Source: Gluconobacter cadivus (GTDB lineage Bacteria > Pseudomonadota > Alphaproteobacteria > Acetobacterales > Acetobacteraceae). From it: a stretch of 64,000 nucleotides of DNA. The notes under the pieces were generated by a model that was not told where the DNA came from, searched no databases, and saw only the letters and a list, made by a program, of their open reading frames with translations. The position numbers and the translations under genes were made by a program. This document shows positions 9,152-18,616 of this stretch, in pieces (position 1 is the first letter of the stretch; each line of letters opens with the position of its first letter). The DNA is taken from assembly GCF_015244745.1 (NCBI RefSeq), contig NZ_JABCQI010000005.1:62001-126000 (forward strand), in the 5' to 3' direction.

Positions 9152-10156
9152 GTGGTGAAAATCGACGCGCGGAATATTGGGCGAACACTGGATGATGCCG
9201 GCTCCTGGCGGGCGATCGTGCTTCATGGAGAGGATACCGGCCTTATCCGGGAACGGGCTGCGCAGGCGGTCCGGCGGGTTGCCGGCACGACGGACGATCC
9301 GTTTCAGGTGGCGCAGCTTGATCGGGAAACGCAGGACCGTCTTGAAGAAGAAGCCACCGCGCTCTCCCTGATCGGGGGCCGGCGTGTCGTCTGGGTGCGG
9401 GACGGGCAGGATAGCCTTGCTCCCCTATTCAAACGGGTACTGGACGCAGATACGGACGCTCTGGTCGTGCTCGAAGCTCCGGGGATTACAGCACGCTCGA
9501 AGCTGCGTGCTCTGGCGGAAGCCCACAAACAGGTTGCGTCCATCGCCTGCTACCCCGAAGAGGGGCGCGCTCTTTCCCAAACTGTGACGGAAGCACTGGC
9601 TCAGGCGGGCGTCACCATTGATCGCGATGCCCTTATCTGGCTTCTGGGCGTGCTGGGGTCTGACCGCAGCGGGGTGAGGGGGGAAGTTGAAAAACTTCTG
9701 CTGTATGCCGGGCCGAATGGCCGTCTTGATGTGCAGGCTGTTCAGGACTGCGTTGGCGATGCCGGTGGTAATTCTCTGGAAGATGCGGCGTTTTCGGCTC
9801 TGTGCGGAAATCGCATGATGGCCGATCAGGCGCTCGAACGGGCTCTGGCTGATGGGGCAAATCCTGTAGCGGTGGCGCGTACGGTTCTGGGTGTGCTGGT
9901 GCGGCTTCAGAAAGTTGCTCAGGCTGTGCAGGACGGGCAGGGGCGGGCTGAAGCCATGAAGGCCCTGAAGCCGCCTGTATTTTTCAAACGCACCGCGGCT
10001 TTCGGTCAGGCACTGGATCGCTGGTCTCTCCCGGCGCTGGCACTGGCAGCACGGGAAACACAGGCTTTCGAACTGGCCTGCAAGCAGAGCGCTTCGCCCG
10101 ATATGGCGCTATGCAGACGCCATATCGCGTCGCTTTGTACAGTTCGAAAAGCCTGA
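9152..10156 (+). CDS. holA: DNA polymerase III delta subunit
   Basis: The delta subunit opens the beta clamp as part of the clamp loader. The 334-residue length fits the family. Visible family features are the early hydrophobic strand WRAIVLHGED, the GLIRERAAQAVR helix, VVWVRDGQD and the helical C-terminal half (NSLEDAAFSALCGNR, ALADGANPVAVARTVLGVLVRLQKVAQ). The gene begins with GTG at 9152, directly after the lptE stop; a second GTG at 9155 is possible. It ends the leuS-lptE-holA string. The identification rests on family pattern and gene order. Confidence 0.9.
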   Translation: MVKIDARNIGRTLDDAGSWRAIVLHGEDTGLIRERAAQAVRRVAGTTDDPFQVAQLDRETQDRLEEEATALSLIGGRRVVWVRDGQDSLAPLFKRVLDADTDALVVLEAPGITARSKLRALAEAHKQVASIACYPEEGRALSQTVTEALAQAGVTIDRDALIWLLGVLGSDRSGVRGEVEKLLLYAGPNGRLDVQAVQDCVGDAGGNSLEDAAFSALCGNRMMADQALERALADGANPVAVARTVLGVLVRLQKVAQAVQDGQGRAEAMKALKPPVFFKRTAAFGQALDRWSLPALALAARETQAFELACKQSASPDMALCRRHIASLCTVRKA

Positions 10157-10208
10157 TTTAACAAGCTGGTTTGGGACATGCGCTCCTCTTCGCATGCCCC
10201 GATACGGC

Positions 10209-12728
10209 TTAGAAGCGCGCCGAAACGTCCAGGTAATAATATCCGCCGTTCATGCCGAGCTGCGATGTGCTCATGTAGTACTTGGGCACGCCGAGATAAC
10301 GGTTTCCTTCAGGCACCACAGACGGGAACTTGGCGAAGATATTGTTACCCCCAATCGTGGCGCTCCATTTGGGACTGATATTGTAGGTCACGGAAGCATT
10401 CGTCGTCCATTTCGGCACATTCTGGAATTCCAGATAGTGGCTCGTGGAGTAGGCGTAGGGCCCTGTGTAATAGGTGAGTTGGGACGTCGTCTCGCCGTAA
10501 CGGATCTCATGGACGGAGACCGCCCATTTGTTGCGCGCGGAATGCCAGGTCCCGCCGAAGATGATCTTGCTGCGCGGATATGCGGTGGTGATGTAGGCGA
10601 TATACTGCGCCGTCAGAAGCGGCGTGCCATTCGAGCTGCTGGCCTGATGGCGCAGGCGCGTGCGGTTGAGGTTGATCGCAACATCCCAGTCCGCATGGCC
10701 ATAACGTCCGAAATCGGTCGGATAGGTTGCTGTCAGGTCAAGTCCCTGCGTCCGGGTGTTGGCGACATTGGCAAACCAGTGCGTGGCGAGCTGACTGCCG
10801 GTCCAAGTAGAAGCTTCCGGCGGGAGTTTGAAATTATCGGCGAGGAGAGCCTTGCGGGCCTGGTCGCCATAGATCGAGCCGCCCGGCATGATCCGGTCTC
10901 GCAGATCGATCTGGTACACATCGACCGTGACATGCAGCTTCTTGATCGGTTCGACGATGATGCCGCCTTCAGCACTCGTGGAGGACTCCGATTTCAATGC
11001 TGATGCGCCGTTGGACAGCGCACCGGGGGAGTTTGCTGCAATGATGCCACTGGCAGCGGTCGGCGAGACGGATAGCGCGGAATAATGCTCCTGCGCCAGC
11101 GTCGGGGCATGGAAACCGTTGCTGAACGTACCGCGGATCGCGAAGCGCGGGCTGAAATCGTAACGGGTAGAGATCTTGCCGGTCTTGGTGTTGCCGACAT
11201 CCGTGTAATGCTCGACGCGTCCGGCAAGATCGACCTGCCAGTGCTTCATCAGGTTGGTGGAGATGTCGAGATAGCCTGCCGCAACGTCACGGGACCATTT
11301 TCCGGCATTGGCCGGGTTGGTGCCGGGAAAGCCGTCCGAGCTGGAATAGTTATAGCTGGCCGGAGAGCCGGTTCCGATTGCATAGGCTTCATAGCGATAG
11401 GACGCACCGCCTGCGACGTTGATGGCATATGGCCAGAACGACGTCCGGAACTTGCGGCTGAGGTCGACGCTGTTTGTCCATTGCGTGTTGTTATAGGACT
11501 GCGCGGCAAATGATGTCGGCGTCTCGCCCGTGGCTGTGTACAGTCCCACATTCGTGGTGCTGTCGGCGTTTACAGCATCATAATCCCGACCGAAAACCGA
11601 CGACACGTCCCAGTGCCAGCCCGCCAGCGTGCCTTTCAGGCCAGCCGTCAGTTCGTAATCGTCTTCTTCCAGAGCCTCGATGGGGGAATAGCCATACGGA
11701 TAGATCGCCGCGTAGCCGGGATATTTGGCGAGCGAAGAGGGCAGGCGGTAGTTCTGATAGGATTCCGCATGACGATGCGCATAGGTCGCACCGGCATAGG
11801 CCTGGATATCATCGGTGATGTCATAGCCCGCATTGATGGCGACGCTTTCACGCGTCTGTTCAGGCTGTCCCAGAAGCTGGTTGACGTCGGTGTGGGTGCG
11901 GTTGTCGTTCCCCGAGCGGAAAGTGTGGTCCTGATGGACGAAATCGCCGCCGATATGAACAAAACCGCGATTGTTCAGGTTCAGGCCGCCATCAATGAAC
12001 ACGCCCTGCTGGAAACCATCGCCTTCGCTCGTGATCCCGGTGTTCGAACGCATGGTCAGACCATGGTTCTGCTTCTTGAGAATGATGTTGACCACACCCG
12101 CAATGGCGTCGGACCCATACTGTGCGGACGCACCGTCACGCAGGACTTCGATATGGTCGATCATGGCCATGGGAATCATGTCGATATCGACAGGCGTGGA
12201 GCCCTGCGCTGGTCCGCCATCGGCATAGATATTGGCTGTGGTGTGGCGCCTCTTGCCATCCACCAGCACAAGCGTCTCATTGGGGTTGAGGCCACGCAGC
12301 GAAATGCTGTCGGTCAGCGCACCCGCATCGAAGCCACCTGTGGGAACGGTCAGGGAAGGCAGCAGCAGTGCCAGGGAGTCACGCAGCGTGGGCTGACCCG
12401 TTCCTGTTAACTGGCGGTTCGTTACAATATCGACCGGAGCGATCGAATCCCGCGCCTTTTTGCCAAACTCGCGCGTTCCCGTCACGACGACCGCTTCTGT
12501 TCCTCCCGAAACCTCGGTTTCATGCCGTGGCGTCTGGACAGGCTTCGCCTTTCTGGCCGCAGGCGTTGTCCGCGCCTGTTTATGCGCGCCTGAAACGGAG
12601 TGAGCCGGAACTGGCTGCGGTGTTGCAGCACGGCCTTCGGCGGTCACAAGGAGGAATGTGGAGCCGAGAAGAGACGTGCCCAGAAGGGTCAGATGACGAA
12701 GGGAAAGCTGGGTCAGCACTTTTACCAC
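10209..12728 (-). CDS. TonB-dependent outer-membrane receptor
   Basis: An 839-residue outer-membrane barrel for energised import of an unidentified ligand. It opens with a signal peptide (hydrophobic core LLGTSLLGSTFLLVTA), a Lys/Arg-rich linker, the TonB-box region TEAVVVTGTR, a plug domain (SISLRGLNPNETLVLVDGKRRH, VEVLRDGASAQYGSDAIAGVVN as separate motifs), then a long beta-barrel ending YYLDVSARF with the terminal aromatic expected for BAM insertion. The barrel has many Tyr/Trp/Asn repeats. The start codon is GTG at 12726-12728. It is divergently transcribed from the MRJP-like gene across 176 bases, so a shared control region is possible. Plug sequence resembles the class that binds diverse non-siderophore or unknown ligands; substrate cannot be assigned. 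Confidence 0.93.
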   Translation of the reverse strand: MVKVLTQLSLRHLTLLGTSLLGSTFLLVTAEGRAATPQPVPAHSVSGAHKQARTTPAARKAKPVQTPRHETEVSGGTEAVVVTGTREFGKKARDSIAPVDIVTNRQLTGTGQPTLRDSLALLLPSLTVPTGGFDAGALTDSISLRGLNPNETLVLVDGKRRHTTANIYADGGPAQGSTPVDIDMIPMAMIDHIEVLRDGASAQYGSDAIAGVVNIILKKQNHGLTMRSNTGITSEGDGFQQGVFIDGGLNLNNRGFVHIGGDFVHQDHTFRSGNDNRTHTDVNQLLGQPEQTRESVAINAGYDITDDIQAYAGATYAHRHAESYQNYRLPSSLAKYPGYAAIYPYGYSPIEALEEDDYELTAGLKGTLAGWHWDVSSVFGRDYDAVNADSTTNVGLYTATGETPTSFAAQSYNNTQWTNSVDLSRKFRTSFWPYAINVAGGASYRYEAYAIGTGSPASYNYSSSDGFPGTNPANAGKWSRDVAAGYLDISTNLMKHWQVDLAGRVEHYTDVGNTKTGKISTRYDFSPRFAIRGTFSNGFHAPTLAQEHYSALSVSPTAASGIIAANSPGALSNGASALKSESSTSAEGGIIVEPIKKLHVTVDVYQIDLRDRIMPGGSIYGDQARKALLADNFKLPPEASTWTGSQLATHWFANVANTRTQGLDLTATYPTDFGRYGHADWDVAINLNRTRLRHQASSSNGTPLLTAQYIAYITTAYPRSKIIFGGTWHSARNKWAVSVHEIRYGETTSQLTYYTGPYAYSTSHYLEFQNVPKWTTNASVTYNISPKWSATIGGNNIFAKFPSVVPEGNRYLGVPKYYMSTSQLGMNGGYYYLDVSARF

Positions 12729-12904
12729 GCAATAGGTTAGTATTTTATATGAGCCACAAAATTGGTTCGTATTTGCGGAAGGTCAACATAATTTTCCGGT
12801 TCCAGAAAAATTCCGATCACATTTTGCAGGGCCTGTGGCGTTCCTTACACGGATCGGGCGTTATGGAAACGGTTTGTTTTGAAAATGAATTTCGGAGAAT
12901 GCAC

Positions 12905-14101
12905 ATGAAACGACGTCATTTCCTGCAGGCAGCGTCGGCAGCCCCGGCATCTCTTGCAGTCACGGCAGCCCTGCCAAGTTCTCAGGCACGGGCCGCCGGA
13001 AACGAGGATAACGGAACCGGCCCCTATGGCGCGCTTGATGTCGTCGCCGAATTTGACGGCCCCGGTCCCTCCGGGATCGTCGTGCTTCCGAATGGCCGGA
13101 CCTTTGTCGGTTTTCCGCGCCATGCGGTGGATCATAAGGGCGCAACGCTTGGCGAACTGGTGGACGGAAAGGTCGTGCCATACCCCAACGCCGAGATGAG
13201 TCTTCCGGGCAATGCTCCGGCAGAGTGCCTTGTTTCCGTTCACGGCATGACCACGGATCGTGAGGGCCGCCTCTGGGTGATTGATGACGGCAAGCGCGCC
13301 GGGCATCCTCTTCAGCCCGGAGCCGCCAAGATCGTCTGTATCGACCCGACGACAAATCGTGTCGCTCACAAAATCATTCTCAAAGCGCCCGCCCTGTTGC
13401 CGGACAGTCACATGAACGATCTTCGGGTTTCATTGTCCCACGGCGCTGAGGGGACGGTTTTCGTGACGGATTCGTCTTTCGGAACCAGTCCCGCTCTTGT
13501 GGTTGTCGATGTTGCCACCCAGCAGGCACGGCGGCTCCTGACCAAACATCCCGCCATTCTGCCGGAGGCCGGTTTTTTGGCCATCGTGGAGGGAGAACCC
13601 CGTCGTTACATTCCCGGACATCCCCAACTGGTCTCTGGTGGCGTAGATGGGATTGCCCTGACGAAAGACGAAAAAACTCTCTATTTCGCGCCGTTAACCA
13701 GCCGTCGGCTCTACAGCCTGCCTGTGGACCTGCTGGCAGATCCGACATCGGACGACACGGTTCTGGCGCCTGCCATCCGCGACGAAGGCGAAAAGGGGGT
13801 GGCGGACGGACTGGCGCTGGATGACCATGACCGGCTTTACACGACGAATTATGAGCATGACTGCATCCTGAGGCGCGATCAGGATGGATCTTTCAAAATG
13901 ATGCTCCGTGATCCACGCGCCCTGTCACCCGACGGCATTTTCGCAACGGCGGATCATGTTTATTGCACGTTCGGGCAGTGGAACCGTCTGGCGTCGTTCA
14001 ATGACGGTAAGGACCGCAGGGTCACACCCTATCTGCTGATCCGCTTTCCGATCGAACAGAAGCAGCCTTATGATGCGCTACCAAACGGTCAGAAAACCTG
14101 A
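12905..14101 (+). CDS. Tat-exported yellow/major royal jelly protein family (MRJP-like) protein
   Basis: 398 residues from the ATG at 12905, which follows GGAG by seven bases. The N-terminus KRRHFLQAAS followed by a hydrophobic stretch and SQARA is a twin-arginine-type signal, so the protein is probably folded before export to the periplasm. The body is a beta-propeller-like repeat protein with the MRJP signatures MTTDREGRLWVIDDG, MNDLRVS, VDGIALTKDEKTLYFAPLTSRRLYSLP and DGLALDDHDRLYTTNYEHDCI. Some bacterial relatives are annotated as gluconolactonase-like or dopachrome-tautomerase-related, but activity is not established. A strong hairpin terminator follows the stop. It lies divergent to the TonB receptor. 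Confidence 0.8.
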   Translation: MKRRHFLQAASAAPASLAVTAALPSSQARAAGNEDNGTGPYGALDVVAEFDGPGPSGIVVLPNGRTFVGFPRHAVDHKGATLGELVDGKVVPYPNAEMSLPGNAPAECLVSVHGMTTDREGRLWVIDDGKRAGHPLQPGAAKIVCIDPTTNRVAHKIILKAPALLPDSHMNDLRVSLSHGAEGTVFVTDSSFGTSPALVVVDVATQQARRLLTKHPAILPEAGFLAIVEGEPRRYIPGHPQLVSGGVDGIALTKDEKTLYFAPLTSRRLYSLPVDLLADPTSDDTVLAPAIRDEGEKGVADGLALDDHDRLYTTNYEHDCILRRDQDGSFKMMLRDPRALSPDGIFATADHVYCTFGQWNRLASFNDGKDRRVTPYLLIRFPIEQKQPYDALPNGQKT

Positions 14102-14114
14102 ACCCGAACGCAAA

Positions 14115-14143
14115 ACGCCCCGGTGGACAGTTCCACCGGGGCG
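14115..14143. terminator. bidirectional hairpin terminator
   Basis: A perfect 12-13 bp stem (ACGCCCCGGTGGA / TCCACCGGGGCGT) with a 4-base loop lies between the convergent MRJP-like gene and the YidB-like gene. The plus-strand A-tract before it gives a U-tract for minus-strand transcripts. Confidence 0.8.
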
Positions 14144-14175
14144 TCTGAAGGCCTGTTGTCTGTCTGAACCGGATG

Positions 14176-14535
14176 TCAGGCCGTCGTGGACGGTGCCTGA
14201 CCTTCGGGTGTGTGTTTGTCGACAGCAGCCGGGAGAAGCTGTGCCAGCGCAGGCAGGATCGTTCCGGCAGGCAGGCCCGTCTTGGCGACGATCGTCTGGA
14301 TCTGCTGGTCCGTCAGCAGGCTGCGCAGTTCGTCAGTGGTGATGGGCAGGTTCTCGCCATTGCCGATCCAGGAATGGATCTTGTCGGTCAGACCGGCGCT
14401 CTGGGCCTGACTGATGAGCATGTTGAGGCCATCGCCCTTGAGGAATTCGCCGATGCTGCCGCCAAACTTGTCACCCAGCTGGCCGCCGATCGCGCCTACA
14501 GCCTGGTTCATGAGGTTTCCGAGAAAGCCGCTCAT
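14176..14535 (-). CDS. YidB-like / DUF937-type protein
   Basis: 119 residues beginning MSGFLGNLMNQAVG, with Gly/Ala-rich amphipathic helices (GGQLGDKFGGSIGEFL) and a middle block WIGNGENLPITTDELRSLL that matches the YidB family (SWIGTGENLPIS type). The family is widespread, soluble and of unknown function. The gene lies downstream of minE on the same strand with a 48-base gap, so it may be the last gene of the minDE transcript. An Ala/Pro/Thr-rich tail is probably disordered. Confidence 0.78.
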   Translation of the reverse strand: MSGFLGNLMNQAVGAIGGQLGDKFGGSIGEFLKGDGLNMLISQAQSAGLTDKIHSWIGNGENLPITTDELRSLLTDQQIQTIVAKTGLPAGTILPALAQLLPAAVDKHTPEGQAPSTTA

Positions 14536-14583
14536 CCGTGTTGTTCCGTTCTTTCAGACGCGGCGTTTCGGGCCGCAGTTGTG

Positions 14584-14865
14584 TTACGAAGTCCGTTTGC
14601 CGCTGAGTTCCTGCGGAACTTCGACGTCGATTTCGAGCATGGAGCAGCCGCTGCCACGATCAACCTTGATCTGGACCTTGTCCTGATCAACGGCGACATG
14701 GCGTGCGATGACTTCCATGATTTCCTTGTGAAGCTGGCGGATCAGATCGGACTCGCCGCTCTCACCGCCTGCGCTGCGTTCATGGGCGAGGAGGATCTGG
14801 AGCCGATCCTTGGCGACGCTGCTGGACTGCTGGCGACGCGCGAAGATGTTTGCGAGAAAACTCAT
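14584..14865 (-). CDS. minE: cell division topological specificity factor MinE
   Basis: 93 residues from the ATG at 14863-14865. MinE binds membrane-attached MinD, stimulates its ATPase and drives pole-to-pole oscillation. The N-terminal amphipathic membrane segment ([13 protein letters not shown]), the MinD-stimulating helix ([14 protein letters not shown]) and the dimerisation beta-strands ([20 protein letters not shown]) are all recognisable. An in-frame ATG eleven codons upstream would overlap minD and lacks family support. MinD ends only four bases upstream, so the two are cotranscribed. Confidence 0.95.
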   Translation of the reverse strand: MSFLANIFARRQQSSSVAKDRLQILLAHERSAGGESGESDLIRQLHKEIMEVIARHVAVDQDKVQIKVDRGSGCSMLEIDVEVPQELSGKRTS

Positions 14866-14869
14866 GAAC

Positions 14870-15682
14870 TCATGCGTCCCTCTTGAAAAGCCAGTCAAGG
14901 AAACCGCGCTTTTCGACGGGTACCGAGACTTCGAGCTTCTCGCCGCTCAAGCGACGGGCTGCTTCGAAATAAGCGCGGGCAGGAAGGCTTGTGGGCGCAG
15001 CCAGAGTGACAGGCGCGCCGACATTGGAGGACTTCAGCACGTCCTCGCTCTCCGGGACGATGCCGAGCAGCGGAATGGAGAGGATCTCGAGGACGTCCTC
15101 GACGCTCAGCATTTCTTTTCGTGCCGCACGAGCCGGGTCATAGCGGGTCAGAAGCAGATGCTTGTCGACCTTCTCGCCCTGCTCGGCCTTCTTGGTCTTG
15201 CTGTCGAGCAGGCCGATGATCCGGTCGGAGTCACGCACCGAGCTGACTTCGGGATTGGTGACGATCACGGCCATATCGGCGTGATACATGGCAAGCTGCG
15301 CGCCACGTTCGATACCGGCCGGGCTGTCGCAGATCACCCAGTCGAACTTCTCCCGAAGCTCATCCATCACGCGGGCGACGCCCTCGGAGGTCAGGGCGTC
15401 CTTGTCCCGGGTCTGGGAGGCCGGAAGGATCGACAGGGTTTCGCAGCGCTTGTCGCGGATCAGCGCCTGCGACAGGCGGGCATCGCCCTGCACGACATTG
15501 ATGAGATCGAAAACCACCCGGCGTTCGGCGCCCATGACCAGGTCGAGGTTCCGAAGCCCGACATCGAAATCAACCACCACCACATTCTGTCCGCTCTGAG
15601 CGAGAGCGGCGCCGAGCGCGGCGGTCGATGTCGTCTTGCCGACGCCACCCTTGCCGGAAGTGACAACCAGAACCTTGGACAT
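14870..15682 (-). CDS. minD: septum site-determining ATPase MinD
   Basis: A 270-residue ParA/MinD ATPase that binds the inner membrane and carries MinC. The deviant Walker A KGGVGKTT follows [10 protein letters not shown]; the Walker A' signature lysine is the first K. Switch and Walker B regions [22 protein letters not shown] and [15 protein letters not shown] (two separate blocks) are typical. The C-terminal [10 protein letters not shown] is the amphipathic membrane-targeting helix. An upstream in-frame ATG would add 14 basic residues not found in MinD, so the ATG at 15680-15682 is preferred. Confidence 0.97.
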   Translation of the reverse strand: MSKVLVVTSGKGGVGKTTSTAALGAALAQSGQNVVVVDFDVGLRNLDLVMGAERRVVFDLINVVQGDARLSQALIRDKRCETLSILPASQTRDKDALTSEGVARVMDELREKFDWVICDSPAGIERGAQLAMYHADMAVIVTNPEVSSVRDSDRIIGLLDSKTKKAEQGEKVDKHLLLTRYDPARAARKEMLSVEDVLEILSIPLLGIVPESEDVLKSSNVGAPVTLAAPTSLPARAYFEAARRLSGEKLEVSVPVEKRGFLDWLFKRDA

Positions 15683-15750
15683 GAATACTCCAGAAAAACG
15701 TCTCTTCGGTCTGCGCCTGCCCATAACAGGCCAACGCGGGCCGATATCTT

Positions 15751-15780
15751 ATTCTATGAATGTTTTATGCGTCGCGGCAA
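15751..15780 (-). promoter_or_regulatory. possible minDE promoter
   Basis: In the 149-base gap between minC and minD, the minus strand shows TTGCCG (15780-15775), an 18-base spacer and TAGAAT (15756-15751), about 70 bases before the minD start. This would let minDE be made independently of minC. Confidence 0.4.
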
Positions 15781-15831
15781 CCTGCGAATAGGGGTGCTTT
15801 CATGGCAGCCCGCATCACGTTATTGCCCGGA

Positions 15832-16560
15832 TCACACGGGGAGCGGCAGAACACGGACACGGTCTTCATCCAGAGCAGCCTGTGCGGCCTGCCCCAGAAG
15901 GGCGGGGTCGATGTCTTCCGTCACGGCATAATAGCCATCGAGCGCCAGAAGTTCGGCCTGCATGCGGCTGGCGAAAATACGGCTCTGGGACTGCCCGCCC
16001 ACGCCCGCAATCGCTCGCCCACGCAAGGTTCCGTAAACGTGGATTGAACCCGCAGCCACGATTTCAGCACCAGAAGACACCGATCCTAGGATGATCACAT
16101 CGCCCTGCATATGTTGGATGCTCTGGCCCGACCGCACGGTCTGATCGATAATGAGCGTCCCACCGCCCGAAACCGGCCCAGCGGCGCTGGTGGACGGGTC
16201 TTCCGGAATTTCGACTTCCCCGGCAGGGCGGCCACCGTCCAGCATTTCCGGCCAGTCCCAGTGCGCGACAGCCGGCCAGTGACGGCTTCCTCCTTCAAGG
16301 CCGATGATCCGGACGCCTCGGCCCCGGATGTCGTCCAAAAGCGTCGCAAGGCCCGGCGTGTTTTCATCAAGAAGACCCAGATCCAGAATGATCGGTTTTC
16401 CGGTGAACAATCCGCCGGACCGGGCGACCTGATAGTCCAGACCGTCCAGCCAGAGGGGGAGGGGCGCCTCGGGCGACAGGACAAGCGCAAGGAAGGAACG
16501 GCCACGGGCACGGATGCGCATGGGGGCGGTTGAAGAGGGTACGGAAACGGGATCGGGCAT
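15832..16560 (-). CDS. minC: septum site-determining protein MinC
   Basis: MinC inhibits FtsZ polymerisation away from mid-cell. The N-terminal FtsZ-interacting domain (about residues 14-120) is less conserved; the C-terminal beta-helix is clear: TVRSGQSIQH, GDVIILGSVSSGAEIVAAGSIHVYGTLRGRAIAG as a run of family blocks, then the Q-S-RIFASRMQAELLALDG segment that contacts MinD. About 242 residues from the ATG at 16558-16560; an earlier in-frame ATG at 16662 and a later one thirteen codons downstream are alternatives. A 149-base gap separates it from minD, wider than usual. Confidence 0.9.
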   Translation of the reverse strand: MPDPVSVPSSTAPMRIRARGRSFLALVLSPEAPLPLWLDGLDYQVARSGGLFTGKPIILDLGLLDENTPGLATLLDDIRGRGVRIIGLEGGSRHWPAVAHWDWPEMLDGGRPAGEVEIPEDPSTSAAGPVSGGGTLIIDQTVRSGQSIQHMQGDVIILGSVSSGAEIVAAGSIHVYGTLRGRAIAGVGGQSQSRIFASRMQAELLALDGYYAVTEDIDPALLGQAAQAALDEDRVRVLPLPV

Positions 16561-16637
16561 CGTGAAAATCGTCGGACCTGTGTCGGGCAGTCGGTGAGGC
16601 TCTTGTGAGCGGGTATCGGCTGACTTAGAAAGTGGCA

Positions 16638-17306
16638 ATGCGTATCCTGCATCACCTTCCACTTTCTCCGCAATGCCGTCTCGTGAGGCTTGCCCTCACC
16701 GAGAAGCGACTCCCGTTCGAACCCGTCATCGAGCGGGTGTGGGAGCAGCGTGAGGAATTTCTGCATCTCAACCCTGCAGGCGAAGTGCCTGTGCTAGTTG
16801 AGGAAAATGGTCTGGCCGTGCCTGGCGGACGCGTCATCTGCGAATATCTGGAGGACGCCTATCCCGATACGCCGCTTCTGGGGCGTACTTTTGCCGACCG
16901 TGTCGAAACCCGGCGGCTCGTGGACTGGTTCGAGACCCGTTTCGCACAGGAAGTCACCCGGAACCTTCTGGGCGAGAAGGTGGACAAGCGCCAGTTCGGG
17001 CGTGGCCATCCGGACGGTAATGCGCTGCGGGCCGGTTATGCGAACATGCGTTTTCATCTCGATTATATCGGCTGGCTGGCGGAAACGCGGTCCTGGCTGG
17101 CGGGGCCTGCGCTGTCACTGGCGGATTTCGCGGCTGCGGCGCATCTGTCGGCGCTCGATTTCATCGGCGACGTGAACTGGTCCAAGGCACCCGCCGCGAA
17201 GGACTGGTATGCCCGGGTAAAGTCCCGGCCCTGTTTCCGGGGCCTGCTCTCTGACAAGGTCAGTGGCATCACGCCGCCCGCGCATTACGCCAATCTGGAT
17301 TTCTGA
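16638..17306 (+). CDS. glutathione S-transferase family protein
   Basis: 222 residues with the two-domain GST layout. The N-terminal thioredoxin-like part carries SPQCRLVRLALTEK, then NPAGEVPVLVEENG and the glutathione-binding acidic turn (VICEYLEDAYPD). The C-terminal helical domain has the hydrophobic staple-like SLADFAAAAHLSALD. The second codon of the ORF is bypassed: GTG at 16632 is possible, ATG at 16638 is preferred because MRILHH aligns with family starts. Substrate is unknown. It is divergent from minC with about 77 bases between starts, and 8 bases upstream of the flavoprotein gene, so the two are probably cotranscribed. Confidence 0.85.
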   Translation: MRILHHLPLSPQCRLVRLALTEKRLPFEPVIERVWEQREEFLHLNPAGEVPVLVEENGLAVPGGRVICEYLEDAYPDTPLLGRTFADRVETRRLVDWFETRFAQEVTRNLLGEKVDKRQFGRGHPDGNALRAGYANMRFHLDYIGWLAETRSWLAGPALSLADFAAAAHLSALDFIGDVNWSKAPAAKDWYARVKSRPCFRGLLSDKVSGITPPAHYANLDF

Positions 17307-17314
17307 GAGCCGCT

Positions 17315-18493
17315 ATGATGAACCCCGATGTGATTGTGCTCGGAGCCGGTGCAGCGGGGCTGATGGCGGCGGCTGTTGCAGGGCAGAACGGTGCGCGGGT
17401 TCTGGTTCTGGATCACGGGGCGGAGCCGGGACGCAAGATCCTGATCTCGGGCGGCGGGCGGTGCAATTTCACACATCTCGAAACCGGCCCGAACTGTTTC
17501 ATTTCCCAGAACCGTCATTTCGCCCGCTCCGCGCTGGCACGCTATACGCCGCAGGATTTTCTGAAACTCGTGAACCGCTATGGCATTGCCTGGCACGAGA
17601 AGGCGCGTGGACAGCTTTTCTGTGATGGCTCGGCCGGGCAGATCGTGGATATGCTGGTTTCGGAATGTCGGGCCGCTGGCTGCGAATTTAGGGTGCAGAC
17701 GCGGATTCTGGACGTGCGCCGGGCAGAGCACGGATTTATTGTCGTCACGGATGGCGGCGAGATCCGCACGGGCTCTGTGATCCTTGCGACGGGTGGGCTG
17801 TCCATTCCCAAGCTCGGGGCTTCTGATCTGTCGTTACGGCTGGCGCGGAAGTTCGGACTGCGCGTGGTGCCGACGGCCCCGGCGCTCGTGCCGCTGGTTC
17901 TGGAAGATGCCGATCCGGAGCTTGCAGGCGTTTCGCTGCCGATTGTGGCGCGGGTGGGCAAGAAAGGGCCGCGCTTTGAGGACGGGATGGTCTTCACCCA
18001 TCGCGGCGTGTCAGGTCCGGCGATTTTGCAGATTTCGTCCTATCTGGAAAACGGTGATGCGGCGCAGATTGATCTGCTGCCAGGGCAGAATGCGCTGAAC
18101 GTGTTGCTGAAGGTTAAAAAAGACCGTCCGAAAGCGCTCCCGCCGAGCCTGCTGGAAGCTCTGCCCCAACGGCTGGCGCGTGCTCTGGCGGTGGGAATGG
18201 GCGATACGATGCTGGCGAACCAGCCGGACCGTGCGATCAAGGCACTGGCTGAGCGGATTTCGAACTGGCAGCTTCGTCCCGCCGGGACGGAGGGCTACGC
18301 CAAGGCGGAAGTCATGCGTGGCGGGATCGACACGCGGGATCTGTCGTCCCAGACGCTGGAAGCCCGGGAAATTCCCGGGCTTTACGCGATCGGAGAAGCT
18401 GTGGACGTCACGGGCTGGCTTGGCGGACACAATTTCCAGTGGGCTTGGGCCAGCGGTGTGGCGGCAGGGCAGGCCGCAGGCGGGCATCGCTGA
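17315..18493 (+). CDS. HI0933-family (BaiN/RdsA-type) FAD-dependent oxidoreductase
   Basis: 392 residues. A dinucleotide-binding fold opens the protein (VIVLGAGAAGLMAA), followed by the family motif GRKILISGGGRCNFTH, the mid-domain ILATGGLSIPKLGASDL and a C-terminal FAD block IPGLYAIGEAVDVTGWLGGHNFQWAWASG. These are hallmarks of the HI0933 flavoproteins. Physiological substrate is generally unknown. Two tandem ATG codons (17315, 17318) are possible starts. It follows the GST gene closely. Confidence 0.88.
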   Translation: MMNPDVIVLGAGAAGLMAAAVAGQNGARVLVLDHGAEPGRKILISGGGRCNFTHLETGPNCFISQNRHFARSALARYTPQDFLKLVNRYGIAWHEKARGQLFCDGSAGQIVDMLVSECRAAGCEFRVQTRILDVRRAEHGFIVVTDGGEIRTGSVILATGGLSIPKLGASDLSLRLARKFGLRVVPTAPALVPLVLEDADPELAGVSLPIVARVGKKGPRFEDGMVFTHRGVSGPAILQISSYLENGDAAQIDLLPGQNALNVLLKVKKDRPKALPPSLLEALPQRLARALAVGMGDTMLANQPDRAIKALAERISNWQLRPAGTEGYAKAEVMRGGIDTRDLSSQTLEAREIPGLYAIGEAVDVTGWLGGHNFQWAWASGVAAGQAAGGHR

Positions 18494-18616
18494 GGTGGCA
18501 TTGCCACAGGATTGCCATGCTGGCGTTCGATCAGGCGGAAACCGATGACGTGGCGATCCGTTTGCGCTTCTCTAAGGACCGGTTTTCACCCTAGCCGATG
18601 TAAGGACACATCCATT

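Noticed and set aside
18517-18594. 25-codon frame between the flavoprotein and small lipoprotein genes
   Set aside because: Too short, no clear ribosome site and no family resemblance.
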